Shown here one piece after another: positions 16,927 through 27,295 of a DNA stretch of 42,215 nucleotides. Under the pieces are notes generated by a model. The model made no database searches. It was not told the DNA's origin and saw only the letters and a list, made by a program, of their open reading frames with translations. Within the stretch, counting starts at the first letter, position 1; the number at the start of each line of letters is the position of its first letter. Position numbers and translations under genes: made by a program. The stretch lies in contig JANQJV010000148.1 in NCBI GenBank assembly GCA_028281465.1, forward strand, positions 1 to 42,215, read 5' to 3'. The DNA is from Azospirillaceae bacterium. GTDB taxonomy: Bacteria > Pseudomonadota > Alphaproteobacteria > Azospirillales > Azospirillaceae.

Positions 16927-18147
16927 TCAGGTTCTTCGGATAACCAGGGCCGTCAGATCGTCGTCCAAGGTTCCAACGGCAGCTAATTCGGGGAGCAAAC
17001 GGGGGAGCAAATCGTCATCGTTGGTCTCGATCAGAAGTCGGGCCGCCATGGCAACGAATCCCTCTTCATCCAGGATGCCGTTGCCAACTGCGATCTCCGT
17101 TGCCGCGTCACTATACAGAAAGATACTGGTGCCGCGTCCGAACCCAAGCTCCCGGTTCTCGTAGGTTGCCCGTGTGGTCAGACCGAGCGGCAGCCCGGCA
17201 CTGCCACCCAGCCGCGGGACGCGGTCGCCCTCCGACCAGACCAAAGGGCGGGTGGCCGCCGCCGTCGCGTAGATGAACCGATGGGCCTCTGGGTCAACCA
17301 CGCCCACCAGCATGGTGGCGAATTGACCCTGCGGCAGCAACGAGCACAGGCGCCGGTTGACCATGGCAAGGACGCCAGCCGGATCGTGATCGCCGGCCCC
17401 GATTTGCTGCAGCAGCACATGCAGACGGAACGTGTTCAAGGCCGCCGCCACCCCGTGGCCCGAGAAATCAATGAGCCAGATGGCTTGCCGCCCCCATCGA
17501 TCGGTGAACAAACCCCAAAGATCGCCGCCGAGCTCGGAGGACGGAGCGAAATGGCTGCGAATCACCAGGCCTTTCGCCAAAGCGGCCTCGATCTGTGGCT
17601 GCCGTGGCAGTAGGCGTTGTTGCATTCGGCGCGCCAGATTCAGCTCGGCTTCCCGCCGTCGACGATAGTGTTGCAAACTCATAACCAAAATTCGGTTGCG
17701 CAGGTGGTTGCGCACCCGCGAAATCAGCTCATTCGCATTGATCGGTTTGCTGATGTAATCGGTGGCACCGGCAGCGAAGGCACGGGCCCTGTCCTCGGCC
17801 CGATTCAAGCTGCTTTGCACAAGCACGGGCAAATGCCGGAAAGCGGCCAAGGCGCGCACCCGGCGGCATACTTCGAATCCGTCCAATCCCGGCATCATTA
17901 GATCAAGCAGCAAAAGATCGGGATCGAAATTCGGAAGGCGAGCCAAGGCTTGCATGCCGTCGGACGCAACCTCGACCCATCCGATACCACCGCGTTCCAG
18001 GATGGCGGTCAGGAGGTGCAGGTTGACCTGATTGTCATCGACCACCAAGACCCGAGCACCTTGCAACGCTGTGGCAATATCCTCTGCACGTTCCGTACCG
18101 GACTGCCCCATTTTGCCAGCGACTTGGCTGAGCGGTAAGGCGGACAT
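16927..18147 (-). CDS. Receiver-PP2C phosphatase B (RsbU-type), catalytically complete
   Basis: A 406-residue two-domain protein: a CheY-like receiver at about 31-150 with acidic pair Asp37/Asp38, phosphoacceptor Asp82 in LLDLMMPG, Ser112 and Lys134, then a helical linker and a SpoIIE/RsbU-type PP2C serine phosphatase. The metal-binding residues are intact: Asp209 in LGGDLW, Asp227 in LIDFSGHG, Asp347 in FLYSDAATE and the Asp cluster at 395-397. In partner-switch systems such enzymes dephosphorylate the STAS protein. The receiver would let CheA control it. It is the last gene of the operon and overlaps the previous gene by one base (TGATG). It is a diverged tandem copy of the upstream gene. 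Confidence 0.92.
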   Translation of the reverse strand: MSALPLSQVAGKMGQSGTERAEDIATALQGARVLVVDDNQVNLHLLTAILERGGIGWVEVASDGMQALARLPNFDPDLLLLDLMMPGLDGFEVCRRVRALAAFRHLPVLVQSSLNRAEDRARAFAAGATDYISKPINANELISRVRNHLRNRILVMSLQHYRRRREAELNLARRMQQRLLPRQPQIEAALAKGLVIRSHFAPSSELGGDLWGLFTDRWGRQAIWLIDFSGHGVAAALNTFRLHVLLQQIGAGDHDPAGVLAMVNRRLCSLLPQGQFATMLVGVVDPEAHRFIYATAAATRPLVWSEGDRVPRLGGSAGLPLGLTTRATYENRELGFGRGTSIFLYSDAATEIAVGNGILDEEGFVAMAARLLIETNDDDLLPRLLPELAAVGTLDDDLTALVIRRT

Positions 18148-19343
18148 CAGGGAGCCGCGATCCAGACCAGCGTGTGGTCGTCCGCTGGATCCTCGCCGAT
18201 CAACGCAGCGCAGGCCGTCGCAATCCTTTCAAACCGTCCGGCGGCCGGAACGTCCGCAACGGCCCGGACCACCACATCGGCGAAACCCAGATCCGGTGAC
18301 GGCCACCCAACGGCGTCGAGCACAGCGTTGCTGAACAGCAGGATACCCGTACCCGCTGGCACCTCCATCCGCACAGCATCATACCGAACCTGTGCGGACA
18401 CACCGATCGGTGGTCCCGTCGACGCGCGCGGCACGACAGATCCGTCCGTAGACACCAGAAGAAAGCCACTTGCTGCTGCACCGGCATAGGTGAAATGCCG
18501 GTCCGCCATGTCAACCACGCCGTACAGCATCGAGGCATGGGCCCCATCGTCGAAGATTTCCGTCGCCTGCTGATTCACCGCTTGCAAGAACTCGGACGGT
18601 GCCAAGTCCGACCCAATGAGCTCCTGCAGCACGGTGTGCAGTCGACATGCGTTGAGCACACTGGACAATCCGCGCCCAGCCATGTCGATCACATAGACAG
18701 CCGCAGCCTGGGGACCAAGAGGCACGACTCCCCACAGATCGCCGCATAACTCGGCAGCTTCGATCCTCTGCGACCGCACTTCAAGCCCGGTGTCCGCCAC
18801 AATGCGTTCGAGCATGCCGGAGCCGGGCTGGAGTTGGCGGAACATCTCCCGCGCGACGTCCAGTTCCCCCTCCAAACGCTGACGATAGTGGCGCAGATCT
18901 CGGATCAGCAGCCGGTTCTCCAAATGGATGCGCGTACGGGCGATCAGTTCGGCGCGGTCAAGCGGTTTGCAGATTAGGTCATCGGCGCCGACCTCAAAAG
19001 CCATGTTGCGTTCATCGACGCCGTTGAGCGCGGTTTGAACCAGGATCGGTGTGTCGGCAATTCGGGGGTCGGACCGTACCCGACGGCACACGTCGAAGCC
19101 GCTCAGGCCAGGCATCATGACATCGAGAAGAACGATATCCGGTTGCTCCTCCGTGATCTGCTTGAGCGCATCAAATCCGTCTGCGGCGTAAACCAGGTTG
19201 TGAAAACCTTCGGCCATCAGCATGCCGCCAATGAGCATTCGGTTCCATTCCACATCGTCGACCACCATGACTCGGCAGCCGTGGATCGGCAGGGCCGTCG
19301 CGTCGGTCCCAATCTCGCGCTCAAACACGTCGGCGCCAGTCAT
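18147..19343 (-). CDS. Receiver-PP2C phosphatase A, degenerate metal site
   Basis: A 398-residue protein with the same layout as its downstream neighbour. The receiver is intact: Asp29/Asp30, phosphoacceptor Asp74 in LLDVMMPG, Thr104 and Lys126. In the PP2C part Asp202 (CGDLW, where GGD is usual), Asp220 (VIDMAGRG) and the terminal DDHT motif are kept. The conserved TDG-type motif reads SNA at 338-340, so one metal-binding Asp is replaced by Asn, and the GHG turn is GRG. Activity may be weak or lost, making it a possible decoy or regulatory partner of the intact copy. The start is the ATG in a TAATG overlap with the HATPase gene stop, five codons inside a longer frame. Confidence 0.9.
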   Translation of the reverse strand: MTGADVFEREIGTDATALPIHGCRVMVVDDVEWNRMLIGGMLMAEGFHNLVYAADGFDALKQITEEQPDIVLLDVMMPGLSGFDVCRRVRSDPRIADTPILVQTALNGVDERNMAFEVGADDLICKPLDRAELIARTRIHLENRLLIRDLRHYRQRLEGELDVAREMFRQLQPGSGMLERIVADTGLEVRSQRIEAAELCGDLWGVVPLGPQAAAVYVIDMAGRGLSSVLNACRLHTVLQELIGSDLAPSEFLQAVNQQATEIFDDGAHASMLYGVVDMADRHFTYAGAAASGFLLVSTDGSVVPRASTGPPIGVSAQVRYDAVRMEVPAGTGILLFSNAVLDAVGWPSPDLGFADVVVRAVADVPAAGRFERIATACAALIGEDPADDHTLVWIAAP

Positions 19344-20092
19344 TAGAGTTCGAACCATGTGCGGATGCGGCGACCGCCATCCAAGATGGCGACCTTCTCA
19401 GCCGCAGCCGCGATCAACTGCAGGCCGCGCCCCCGGGCGCCTTGCTTCGGATGATCTGAAGCCAGATAGCCGCCCCCCTCGTCAAGCACCTCCACTGTCA
19501 CACCCCGGTCGTCCAACTCGAATGACACTTCGACCCGGCGCCCTGCCAGCCGCTCATCCGCCAGTCGGTCGACAAAACTGGCAGAAAAAGCATCCAGATC
19601 GGTCACATTCATGCCCATGAAACCTTCGATTTGAAGGTTACCATGGATCAAAGCATTACTAATGGCCTCATGCACAGCAAGCTCCACATCCTCCCGCCTG
19701 GACTTGGCAATCTGACGATGTTGCGCAAGGCGCGCCATCAAACGATTCGCCAAAAAAACCTGATTCGCCGTTGCACTGGTCAAAGAAACGAAGAGACTCT
19801 TCGCAAGCGCCCGATCGATCAAGGATCGAACGGCGTCGTCACCCAGATTACCGGGTTCGATCCAGGCCACCTGTGGCGCCGTCCAGCTCTCCTCGAGCTC
19901 GCCGTCCCCGTCCGGCGCCAACAAGACAACCACGCGATCGGACCCTTCCAGCCCAACGCGCCCAGCGCGCAGCCAAGCCTCCCAGACCGGCAAGCCACAC
20001 AATGCGGCGAGACGACGGCCGTACTCCACCGGGAGGCCGATGGTGTGGAGGGCGACAAACGACGCGGCGGGCACGTGGTCCCACCTAATCAT
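19343..20092 (-). CDS. HATPase anti-sigma / switch kinase (RsbW/SpoIIAB-like)
   Basis: The C-terminal half is a GHKL ATPase of the partner-switch type: N-box ELAVHEAISNALIHGN (Glu142, Asn146), G1 box LDEGGGY (204-208) and G2 box GARGRGL (218-224). Such proteins phosphorylate the cognate STAS protein on Ser and bind an output partner such as a sigma factor. Unusually, about 115 residues precede this domain, with a strand VVVLLAPD near residue 55 and no recognised fold. The gene overlaps the STAS gene upstream by eight bases and the phosphatase gene downstream by one, so STAS, kinase and phosphatase are co-translated. No sigma factor gene lies in the window, so the output partner is unknown. 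Confidence 0.88.
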   Translation of the reverse strand: MIRWDHVPAASFVALHTIGLPVEYGRRLAALCGLPVWEAWLRAGRVGLEGSDRVVVLLAPDGDGELEESWTAPQVAWIEPGNLGDDAVRSLIDRALAKSLFVSLTSATANQVFLANRLMARLAQHRQIAKSRREDVELAVHEAISNALIHGNLQIEGFMGMNVTDLDAFSASFVDRLADERLAGRRVEVSFELDDRGVTVEVLDEGGGYLASDHPKQGARGRGLQLIAAAAEKVAILDGGRRIRTWFEL

Positions 20093-20390
20093 CTATTGTG
20101 ATTAGCTTGCCCAATTGAGCCACCGTGAACACCCGTTTGACCTGTCCGGTCGCCCCGCGAAGCACCAGCTCCTTGCTACGGTTGGCCAATTCCTCGCGCG
20201 CGATGAGCAACATACCGATTCCTGCCGAGTCCACGAATTCCAGTCCGGATAATTCGAAGATCTGTCGCTTGGTCTCGTTGTCGCACAATTCCCGGATCAA
20301 GGCCCTTAGACTGGCATGATCATTGAACGTCAGCCGGCCACTCACGCTGACGATGGTTTCCTGGTTTTGGATTTGGGTGTAATGGTCCAT
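20085..20390 (-). CDS. STAS-domain anti-anti-sigma-like protein (RsbV/SpoIIAA-like)
   Basis: A single STAS domain of 101 residues. The phosphorylation motif is FVDSAGIGML with Ser55 right after Asp54, matching the phosphorylated Ser of RsbV (Ser56) and SpoIIAA (Ser58). In a partner switch the unphosphorylated form binds the HATPase kinase and frees its target; the kinase inactivates it and the PP2C phosphatase restores it. All three partners are encoded in a row here. It begins 50 bases after the soluble MCP-like gene and overlaps the kinase gene by eight bases. Confidence 0.92.
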   Translation of the reverse strand: MDHYTQIQNQETIVSVSGRLTFNDHASLRALIRELCDNETKRQIFELSGLEFVDSAGIGMLLIAREELANRSKELVLRGATGQVKRVFTVAQLGKLITIDD

Positions 20391-20440
20391 CGTACCGTGT
20401 TCCCATTCATTCGCTCAGCATGCCGTCCGGGCTCGTCTAC

Positions 20441-21610
20441 TCAGAACAGCTCGACATCGCCAGCCGGATCCGCTTCGGCTCCCACCGTCACCTCGAGCAC
20501 ACCATGATCATCCAAGGCCGATCCCTCCAGGAGCATCCGGCGCACAAACCGCTGGCGAACTTCTCCGAGTGTGAAGCGCTCCAACAATTGGTCGAGCCAC
20601 TCCTTTGGAAACCTTGGATTCAAATCCGGCGGCAGAAGGCTCCGGGTCTTGACCACCAAATCATCCAGACCGGCCGCCACCACCGACAAGCTGTCACCCA
20701 CATGTTCCAGTTGCTGCTTCGTCAAGTCCTGGAATTGCATTCCAGTTATCATAAGTCCAATGTTATTTGAGATCTGGTCTGACGATGCAACCGCGTTCTC
20801 AAGAACGCTTTGGAAGTGGTTTGTCTGTCGGACAAGGCTCTCCATGGTCTTGTCGACCCGCTCCTTGGCCAGCATCTGCGGCGACATGTCGGTGTTGGCG
20901 ATCAAACGCAGGATATCGTGACCCTGTCGGATGCCGCCGACCACAGCGGTGACGCGACCGCGCATGCGGTCGGCCAATTCGCTCGTGCTGCGCGACAGGT
21001 GGCGGACCTCGTTGGCCACGACAGCGAAAGTTCGGCCGGCTTCACCGGCCCGGTGCGCCTCGATTGTGGCATTCAGAGCCAAGAAGTTCGTCTGCCGGTT
21101 GATTTCGTCGATGTCCGCAATGCTGGCCTCAAGCGCCACGGCGTCCTCTTGCACGTCGTCGAGCAGATACACCATGCTCATCGCCTTCTTCGACAGTGTC
21201 ACGATATTGTTGATCATCTCGGTGATCAACGCCTGCATCGACGTCACCACTTCATCGAGCGGCACCTGTTCGTCATCGATGACCACCGATTGTGCCAATC
21301 CAACGATTTCTTCTACCCGCCTCGACTGGGTGCGCGCCGACTCTGCCAGTTCCCGAAACCGGGTGCTCAGCTCCAACGTGCTGGTTTCCACGACGCCGGC
21401 CACATGGGTGAGCTCGGCCTGCAGCCCGACCAGGGTGCGCTTTTGCACCTCCGCAAATCCCACCCACTGAACCAAGGTTTCGCCGGGCCCGTCCGGTCTC
21501 GAGTCACCGGGCGCCGACCCGTCCAACCGGACCGCCGAAAGCTGTTCCGCATCGATGATTGGGCCTGAATCCGAATCTGGCACGATGCCGCAACGGTCCT
21601 GCATTGCCAT
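20441..21610 (-). CDS. Soluble methyl-accepting chemotaxis-like protein
   Basis: A 389-residue protein with no membrane segment. The middle carries an MCP signalling hairpin, [19 protein letters not shown] followed by [18 protein letters not shown] (about 160-205), which would insert into CheA/CheW arrays. The tip differs from consensus ([12 protein letters not shown] instead of EAARAGE..GRGF). A later part, [14 protein letters not shown], resembles a segment common in cytosolic chemotaxis accessory proteins. The N-terminal 50 residues are polar and probably disordered. The ATG overlaps the cheB stop (TAATG), which fixes the start. It may be a cytoplasmic receptor, or an adaptor between the array and the partner-switch genes that follow. 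Confidence 0.82.
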   Translation of the reverse strand: MAMQDRCGIVPDSDSGPIIDAEQLSAVRLDGSAPGDSRPDGPGETLVQWVGFAEVQKRTLVGLQAELTHVAGVVETSTLELSTRFRELAESARTQSRRVEEIVGLAQSVVIDDEQVPLDEVVTSMQALITEMINNIVTLSKKAMSMVYLLDDVQEDAVALEASIADIDEINRQTNFLALNATIEAHRAGEAGRTFAVVANEVRHLSRSTSELADRMRGRVTAVVGGIRQGHDILRLIANTDMSPQMLAKERVDKTMESLVRQTNHFQSVLENAVASSDQISNNIGLMITGMQFQDLTKQQLEHVGDSLSVVAAGLDDLVVKTRSLLPPDLNPRFPKEWLDQLLERFTLGEVRQRFVRRMLLEGSALDDHGVLEVTVGAEADPAGDVELF

Positions 21611-22683
21611 TACTGAGTGCCCCGCGCCATGCGCTGTTCGTCGCCGGATCGATCCAGTGCGCGCATGAGCTCGCCGGCAATCTTGGAAAGCGGAACTTCG
21701 ACCGCTACGGCCCCGCATTGCCGGGCGATGCGCGGCATACCGTAGACGACGCAGCTCGCCTCACTCTCGCCGATGGTGGCCGCACCAGCACTACGCATGG
21801 CAAGCAGACCGTCAGCACCATCACGCCCCATCCCGCTCAGAATGATGCCGACGGCATCATTACCGGCCGCCTCGGCAACCGACTGGAACAGCACGTCGAC
21901 CGACGGACGATGGCCGCTCACCGGCGGACCGTCCGAAATCCGGCAAACATAGCCCTGCCGATCACGGATCACGCCCAGATGACGGTTGCCAGGTGCCACC
22001 GCCGCAGTGCCCGGGCCCAAGCGCAGGCCCGGTTCCGCCAATGCCACAGACAGCGCACTCAATGAGTCCAGTCGGGCGGCAAAACTGGCCAGGTAACTCG
22101 GCCCCATATGTTGCGTGATCACGACCGGCGGCACGTCCGAGGGCAGTACGGAGAGCAGATCACGAATCCGCTCCACGCCCCCCGTGGACGCACCGATCGC
22201 GACGATGGCTCCGGCCACCCGACGGCGTGGCGTCGCCAACGGCTGCAGACGCCGCTCCACCCGCCGGCTCGGCCGCGCATGCGCCGCCATCTTCACCTTG
22301 GCAATGAGTTCCGATTTCAAGGCCTCAAAACCGTGTCGGTCCGTCGCGATCGGCTTTTCCACATAGTCCACCGCACCCAGTTCCAAAGCCCGAACCGTGG
22401 CTTCGGACCCCTCACGCGTCAAACTCGACACCATGATCACTGGCGTCGGACGCAACGTCATGATCTTTTCCAGAAACGAAAGCCCATCCATGCGTGGCAT
22501 TTCCACATCCAAGGTCACGACATCTGGATTTGTTGCCTTGATCTTCTCGCGCGCCTCATACGGATCGCGAGCCGTGGCCACAATCTCGATCCCGGCATCC
22601 GCAGACAGCGCTGCCGTGAGGAACTGCCGAATGAACGTGCTGTCGTCGACCACGACGACACGGATCGGCCGGGTCACGATCAA
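21610..22683 (-). CDS. cheB: Chemotaxis response regulator protein-glutamate methylesterase CheB
   Basis: CheB removes methyl groups from receptor glutamates and deamidates glutamines, giving adaptation. The N-terminal receiver has phosphoacceptor Asp59 in [12 protein letters not shown], activated by CheA. The C-terminal esterase carries the triad Ser166 (GASTGG), His192 (TQHMG) and Asp288 (GMGRDGADG). The length of 357 residues is normal. The start overlaps cheD by four bases. It is paired with CheR, and with CheD just upstream, so the array is adaptation-competent. Confidence 0.96.
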   Translation of the reverse strand: MIVTRPIRVVVVDDSTFIRQFLTAALSADAGIEIVATARDPYEAREKIKATNPDVVTLDVEMPRMDGLSFLEKIMTLRPTPVIMVSSLTREGSEATVRALELGAVDYVEKPIATDRHGFEALKSELIAKVKMAAHARPSRRVERRLQPLATPRRRVAGAIVAIGASTGGVERIRDLLSVLPSDVPPVVITQHMGPSYLASFAARLDSLSALSVALAEPGLRLGPGTAAVAPGNRHLGVIRDRQGYVCRISDGPPVSGHRPSVDVLFQSVAEAAGNDAVGIILSGMGRDGADGLLAMRSAGAATIGESEASCVVYGMPRIARQCGAVAVEVPLSKIAGELMRALDRSGDEQRMARGTQ

Positions 22684-23306
22684 TCCTCCGAGAAAAGCTC
22701 CACATCGCCTTCGATGGGTTTGCGTCGCAGGGAGGACAGGAAGCGCAGCTCCTGGTCCACCGTCTCCGAAAGCGCTTCAGGTCTGAGGATGCGCCGGAAT
22801 GCACGCCCGGTCACGGGAAAATAATGGACACGGCGGGCAAACGTTCCACCCAGATCCTTGCCCACCACGATCATCCCTTCGCGGTCAAGATAGTTCAGAA
22901 CGAATTCGACATTCTTGTTCCCCACATCAAGGCTACTGTTGATGACCTTCGCGCCACCGAACACTTTGGCCTCGAGCCGTTGCCGACGACCGCCACGCTG
23001 CAGAATATCATTGATCAGACGCTCCATCGCGACGCTGCCGTAGCGCGCGGCCGCCTGGTGATCACTCTGCTGTCCTTCCGGCACCTCAGGCAAGAGAAAG
23101 TGATTCATGCCACCCACAGCGACCACGGGATCGCGGATACAGGCCGCCACACAACTGCCCAAAGTCGTGACCAACATTTCGTCAGCACGGCTTGATATCT
23201 GGTGTTGCCCGAGGAGAACCTTGAGTGTGTGCGCATCGAAACGCGGATGAAAGAACCCGCCACCGGATCGGGCCCGCGCCGGGATGCCACTCTGACCGCG
23301 CTCCAT
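22680..23306 (-). CDS. cheD: Chemoreceptor glutamine deamidase CheD
   Basis: CheD deamidates receptor glutamines to glutamates and can modulate CheC-type phosphatases. Its catalytic Cys52 is in TTLGSCVAACI and His69 in GGMNHFLLPE; the motif KVFGGAKV follows. At 208 residues it is longer than the usual 160-200 because of a C-terminal tail of about 40 residues. The tail ends in DVELFSED, and the soluble MCP-like protein of the operon ends in a similar acidic DVELF. It overlaps cheR by one base and cheB by four. Confidence 0.95.
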   Translation of the reverse strand: MERGQSGIPARARSGGGFFHPRFDAHTLKVLLGQHQISSRADEMLVTTLGSCVAACIRDPVVAVGGMNHFLLPEVPEGQQSDHQAAARYGSVAMERLINDILQRGGRRQRLEAKVFGGAKVINSSLDVGNKNVEFVLNYLDREGMIVVGKDLGGTFARRVHYFPVTGRAFRRILRPEALSETVDQELRFLSSLRRKPIEGDVELFSED

Positions 23307-24283
23307 TACGGCACTCGCCGGTATATGGTAGCCCCGATCTGCCGGAACCGGGACGAAACGCCGTACAAACTCTCCGAATGACCAAGATAGAGGTACCCAC
23401 CCGACACCAAAAACCCGTGAAACCGCTCGATGACCGTCGATCGACCCGGGCGATCGAAATAGATTAGCACGTTGCGGCAGAAAATGGCATCGAACGGGCC
23501 GCGCATGGGCCAGTCCTCGAGCAGATTGAGCGGCTTGAATGTGATCAGTCGGCGAAGTTCTTCACCCATCTGCAACCTGTCCGTCCCGTCGGTGTGTCGC
23601 TGCGTCCGGGTGAATCGGGTCCGGATCTCCTCTGGTATGCTCACCGCCGACTCGATCGAGTAAGAGCCACGGCGCGCGGTCTCCACCATATGCGTGTCGA
23701 TGTCGGTGGCCAGGATGCGCGCATCCCATCGCGGCAAATTCCCAGCCAACTCGGCAGCCACGACCATGGCCAATGTGTAGGGTTCCTGTCCCGACGAACA
23801 GCCGGCCGACCAAAGACGCAGCCGCGGCCGACCACGGTCCGCCTGGCGTTTCGCGACCTCGGGCAGCGTCACCTCGCCCAAATGCCGGAAGTGGTGCGGC
23901 TCTCGATAGAAATTGGTCAGGTTGGTCGTCAGCGCGTTGACCAGATAGGCGAGCTCGTCGTGGCCATCCGGGCCATCCAGCAGCGCACAATAGGCGTCGA
24001 AATCGACCAATCCCAAAGCCCTGAGTCGGCGTGCCAACCGGGCGTACATCATCTCGATCTTGTGCGCAGCAAGATGGATGCCGGCTAACCGATACAGGAG
24101 TCCAGCAATATGATTGAAATGCTGCCTCTCGAATCGGAACTCGCGCGCCCGTTCCGACGCGTCGTCCGTCACCCGTTGTTTCGACAGGTCGACAACGTGA
24201 GACGATGTCAACGCGCCATCTCCCACAGTGGGGGGGCCAAAAGACCGATTGCGGGCGCCGCCTTGATGAAAGTCATGCCGCAT
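23306..24283 (-). CDS. cheR: Chemotaxis protein methyltransferase CheR
   Basis: CheR transfers methyl groups from S-adenosylmethionine to receptor glutamates. The SAM-binding motif is [17 protein letters not shown], followed by ILATDID and the family block [14 protein letters not shown]. An N-terminal helical domain with [13 protein letters not shown] precedes it. The first 45 residues are an extra polar stretch. The start overlaps the MCP stop by 11 bases, and internal starts cannot be excluded. No C-terminal NWETF-type tether peptide is present on the neighbouring receptor, so CheR probably acts without tethering. Confidence 0.95.
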   Translation of the reverse strand: MRHDFHQGGARNRSFGPPTVGDGALTSSHVVDLSKQRVTDDASERAREFRFERQHFNHIAGLLYRLAGIHLAAHKIEMMYARLARRLRALGLVDFDAYCALLDGPDGHDELAYLVNALTTNLTNFYREPHHFRHLGEVTLPEVAKRQADRGRPRLRLWSAGCSSGQEPYTLAMVVAAELAGNLPRWDARILATDIDTHMVETARRGSYSIESAVSIPEEIRTRFTRTQRHTDGTDRLQMGEELRRLITFKPLNLLEDWPMRGPFDAIFCRNVLIYFDRPGRSTVIERFHGFLVSGGYLYLGHSESLYGVSSRFRQIGATIYRRVP

Positions 24284-27212
24284 GCTGGCGCCGCTGGCGC
24301 ATCATGTCGCGAAGGTCGGTGGCCAATCCATCGATGGAGCTCGCGACACTATGCGAGGCCCGGTGCATGTCCTCGCAGGCGCGCCGTGCGCCAACGTGGT
24401 CACCCTGGCTGGCCAGACGCAAGGCCTCCCGACCCGATTCGTGAACTTGCCGGTGGGGGGCCTCCAAAGCGGCATAGTGGCGGTTGCCGCGCACGTCAGG
24501 GTCCGACACCCCATAATACCATCGTCCAAGCCGACAGGAATGGTGATCAGGTACCTCCTCCGCAGCCATGCTGCGCCGGCCGTCGATCGCCTCATCGATA
24601 CCACGGCAGAACGTCTCATGGTCGACCCTCGTGCCCTCGACCAGCGCGGCATCGTGGGCTAGTCGGCCGTCCAAAGATTGATTGTTCTTGTCGACGACGA
24701 AGAACGCCATCTGGTCACGCAGCAGATCGGCCTGGGTTTCCATGGAGCGCGCCGCTGCCGTGCTCTCCTCCACCAAAGCTGCGTTCTTCTGCGTCATCTC
24801 GTCCATTTGCGCCACGGCAGTATTGATTTCATCGATCCCGTTGGCCTGTTCGGCGGTGGCGCGGGCGATTTCACTAACCAGATCAGCCACGCGGGTCACG
24901 CCTGAGACGATTTCCTGCAGCGCCTCGCCGGCACTACGGACCAGATCAACGCCTTCGCGCACCTGGCCACTGCTGTCGTTGATAAGCGCTTTGATTTCCT
25001 TGGAGGCCTGTGCCGAGCGCTGCGCCAATTGCCGCACCTCCTGGGCGACAACCGCGAAGCCACGCCCGGCATCGCCAGCCCGTGCCGCCTCGACCGCCGC
25101 ATTCAACGCAAGCAGGTTGGTCTGGAATGCGATCTCGTCGATCACCCCGATGATGTCGCTGATCTTCTGCGATGACGCCTCGATGCGTTGCATGGCCTGC
25201 ACGGCGTTGCCGGCCACGCGGCCACCCTTGTCCGCGGCCGTGCGGGCATCCTCGGCCACCCGATTGACCTGTTGGGCGTTCTCGGCGTTGCTCCGCACCG
25301 TGGCGGCAAGCTGCTCCATGGACGCCGCGGTTTCCTCAAGGCTCGAGGCCTGTTGCTCGGTGCGTTCCGACAGGTCTTGGCTGCCCGCCGCCACCTCGCT
25401 GGCCGCCGACATCATCGTTGCAGTGGCGTCGTTAATACGCCCAACGATTTCGCTCAATTTCGTTGCGGTGGCGTTGAAATCGTTCTTCAAGCGCTGGAAA
25501 ACGCCATCATAATCCTTGTCGATGCGCCGACTCAGGTCACCAAACGCCAACGACTCAGCCATTCCCGCCAACTCATTGGTGACGTCGGAGACATTCTGCG
25601 CCAGAGAGTTGATTCCTTCGCTCACCGTGCGGAAGAAGCCGGTCTTGCCCTCCAAGCTGATTCGCCGCGAAAACGAGCCGCGCACGGCTTCACCCACCAT
25701 GGTGTTGATCTCTTCCTCCACCAGCAGCTCCTCGGTCATGTCACGCCACTCGATGACAGTGCCGAGCCGCTCGCCATGCTTGCTGTGCATAGGGTTGGCA
25801 ACCACCCGAAAAATCCGCCGACCTGCCTGTGCCTTGCCATAGTGGGTCTGCTCCAACGCCTCTAGCAGCCGGCGCTGGTGCGCCGGATTTTTGTGGAACA
25901 GATCGATGTTCTTCCCGACCAGGGTCCGCGCCTCGAAATGTGGGATCGCCTTGCGCACATCGGCCTCGGCGTCAATGAACATTTGGACGATGGCGGGATT
26001 GACGTAGGTAATGATGCCCGACGCATCTGCCATCATAATGTTGGACGACACCTGGTTAAGGCCGGTGCTGGTGCGCACGGCATCGACCGCCACCTCCTTC
26101 AACGCCGCCGTGCTGCGCGCCATGGCAGCGATCTCGTCGCCACCGTCGGTGTGCGGAATGTCGACATCCAGATAACCCTCAGTGAGGCGATCCAAGGACC
26201 GCCGCAAGGCATCGACTGGCCGGGTGATGCTACCGGCGATCCAGCGTGCGGCAATGCCTCCCAAGACCAGAGAGATGATGGCGATCAGACCGATGAGTAA
26301 TTGACCGAAGCCGATGTCATCGGTGGTTCTATGCTGGATCGCCGCTTGCTCGTTTTCCGTCTCAACGCTGATCTCATGGGCGGTTTCGGCCAATTGCCGG
26401 CCAATGTCGCTCATCACCTGATCACGCAGACGCACCACTTCCGGGGCAATTCTGGCCACGTCAGCAAAGGCCCGAATGTATTCGCCCCAGTTGTCGCCAA
26501 TGGTCGTGACTAGGCGCTTGCGGCCCGGATCCTGAATCTCCGCCTGCAAACGATCGAACGCTTCGGCGAACGCCGTCGCGGCCGCATCGACCCGGTCCCG
26601 AGCCTTCATGTCGCCCAACCCGAGGAAGCGATTGGCGTTGAAGCGAATCAGTAGCCATTCCCGCTCCGCCAGGGAGGCGACATAGGATGCGGCCGCGTCG
26701 TCGTCCGCGAATGCGGTGGATTTGATCTCCGCAAAGGCTTCGGTGATGCGCGCACCGATCGGGTCCATGCGCGTGCGCAAAAGCTCGTCCTGCTCTAGGC
26801 GAACCCGTTCCAGCCGGTCGAACTGCCGCCCATACTCGGCATAAAGCTGCGCAAGGCGTTCGAATTGCGCTCGATGCTCAGACCCCACAATCAACACCTC
26901 GGCGGCCGCTGTACGGGCCTCGAAGGCACGCCGCAATTCGTTGACCCGAGCCGCAGAGTCTTCGTCGCCGGTCAATCCAAAGTTCCGTGAGGCAATGCGC
27001 AGCTGCGCCATACGCGATTCCAGATCGCGCGCCAAAGTCCCTTCAGCAGCCTTTGCGCCGAGCATGCGGACGTCGTGGGCGGCCCGGTCGAACCCGAACC
27101 AACCAACCGCCACCTGCACGAGTAGCAAAATCAGCAGCGTTCCAAAACCCATCGACAGCCGTGCCGAGATGCTTGTTCTCGCCAGGGCAACACCGAGGTT
27201 CTGCACAGCCAT
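24273..27212 (-). CDS. Methyl-accepting chemotaxis protein with PAS and CZB domains
   Basis: A transmembrane receptor of 979 residues. Order: cytoplasmic start, membrane segment 1 (about 21-43, [19 protein letters not shown]), a helical periplasmic sensor of about 260 residues, membrane segment 2 (about 300-325), HAMP, a PAS domain (about 388-500, [15 protein letters not shown]), a second HAMP-like region near 550, the signalling hairpin near 700 ([17 protein letters not shown]), and a C-terminal CZB zinc-binding domain. The CZB ligands are His in VDHETF, Cys in [10 protein letters not shown] and the pair in HRQVH, the expected His-Cys-HxxxH set. ATG at 27212 starts right before the basic stretch; a longer frame reaches 27251. 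It is encoded between cheW and cheR, so it is the cognate receptor. Confidence 0.93.
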   Translation of the reverse strand: MAVQNLGVALARTSISARLSMGFGTLLILLLVQVAVGWFGFDRAAHDVRMLGAKAAEGTLARDLESRMAQLRIASRNFGLTGDEDSAARVNELRRAFEARTAAAEVLIVGSEHRAQFERLAQLYAEYGRQFDRLERVRLEQDELLRTRMDPIGARITEAFAEIKSTAFADDDAAASYVASLAEREWLLIRFNANRFLGLGDMKARDRVDAAATAFAEAFDRLQAEIQDPGRKRLVTTIGDNWGEYIRAFADVARIAPEVVRLRDQVMSDIGRQLAETAHEISVETENEQAAIQHRTTDDIGFGQLLIGLIAIISLVLGGIAARWIAGSITRPVDALRRSLDRLTEGYLDVDIPHTDGGDEIAAMARSTAALKEVAVDAVRTSTGLNQVSSNIMMADASGIITYVNPAIVQMFIDAEADVRKAIPHFEARTLVGKNIDLFHKNPAHQRRLLEALEQTHYGKAQAGRRIFRVVANPMHSKHGERLGTVIEWRDMTEELLVEEEINTMVGEAVRGSFSRRISLEGKTGFFRTVSEGINSLAQNVSDVTNELAGMAESLAFGDLSRRIDKDYDGVFQRLKNDFNATATKLSEIVGRINDATATMMSAASEVAAGSQDLSERTEQQASSLEETAASMEQLAATVRSNAENAQQVNRVAEDARTAADKGGRVAGNAVQAMQRIEASSQKISDIIGVIDEIAFQTNLLALNAAVEAARAGDAGRGFAVVAQEVRQLAQRSAQASKEIKALINDSSGQVREGVDLVRSAGEALQEIVSGVTRVADLVSEIARATAEQANGIDEINTAVAQMDEMTQKNAALVEESTAAARSMETQADLLRDQMAFFVVDKNNQSLDGRLAHDAALVEGTRVDHETFCRGIDEAIDGRRSMAAEEVPDHHSCRLGRWYYGVSDPDVRGNRHYAALEAPHRQVHESGREALRLASQGDHVGARRACEDMHRASHSVASSIDGLATDLRDMMRQRRQHAA

Positions 27213-27295
27213 TCCCGTCGTCCCCAAAAACCACGTGTCGTCGCACCACACGCCTCGCCGTCCCGACCCAAACCGCCGCCGGCGGCCGAGATCGA

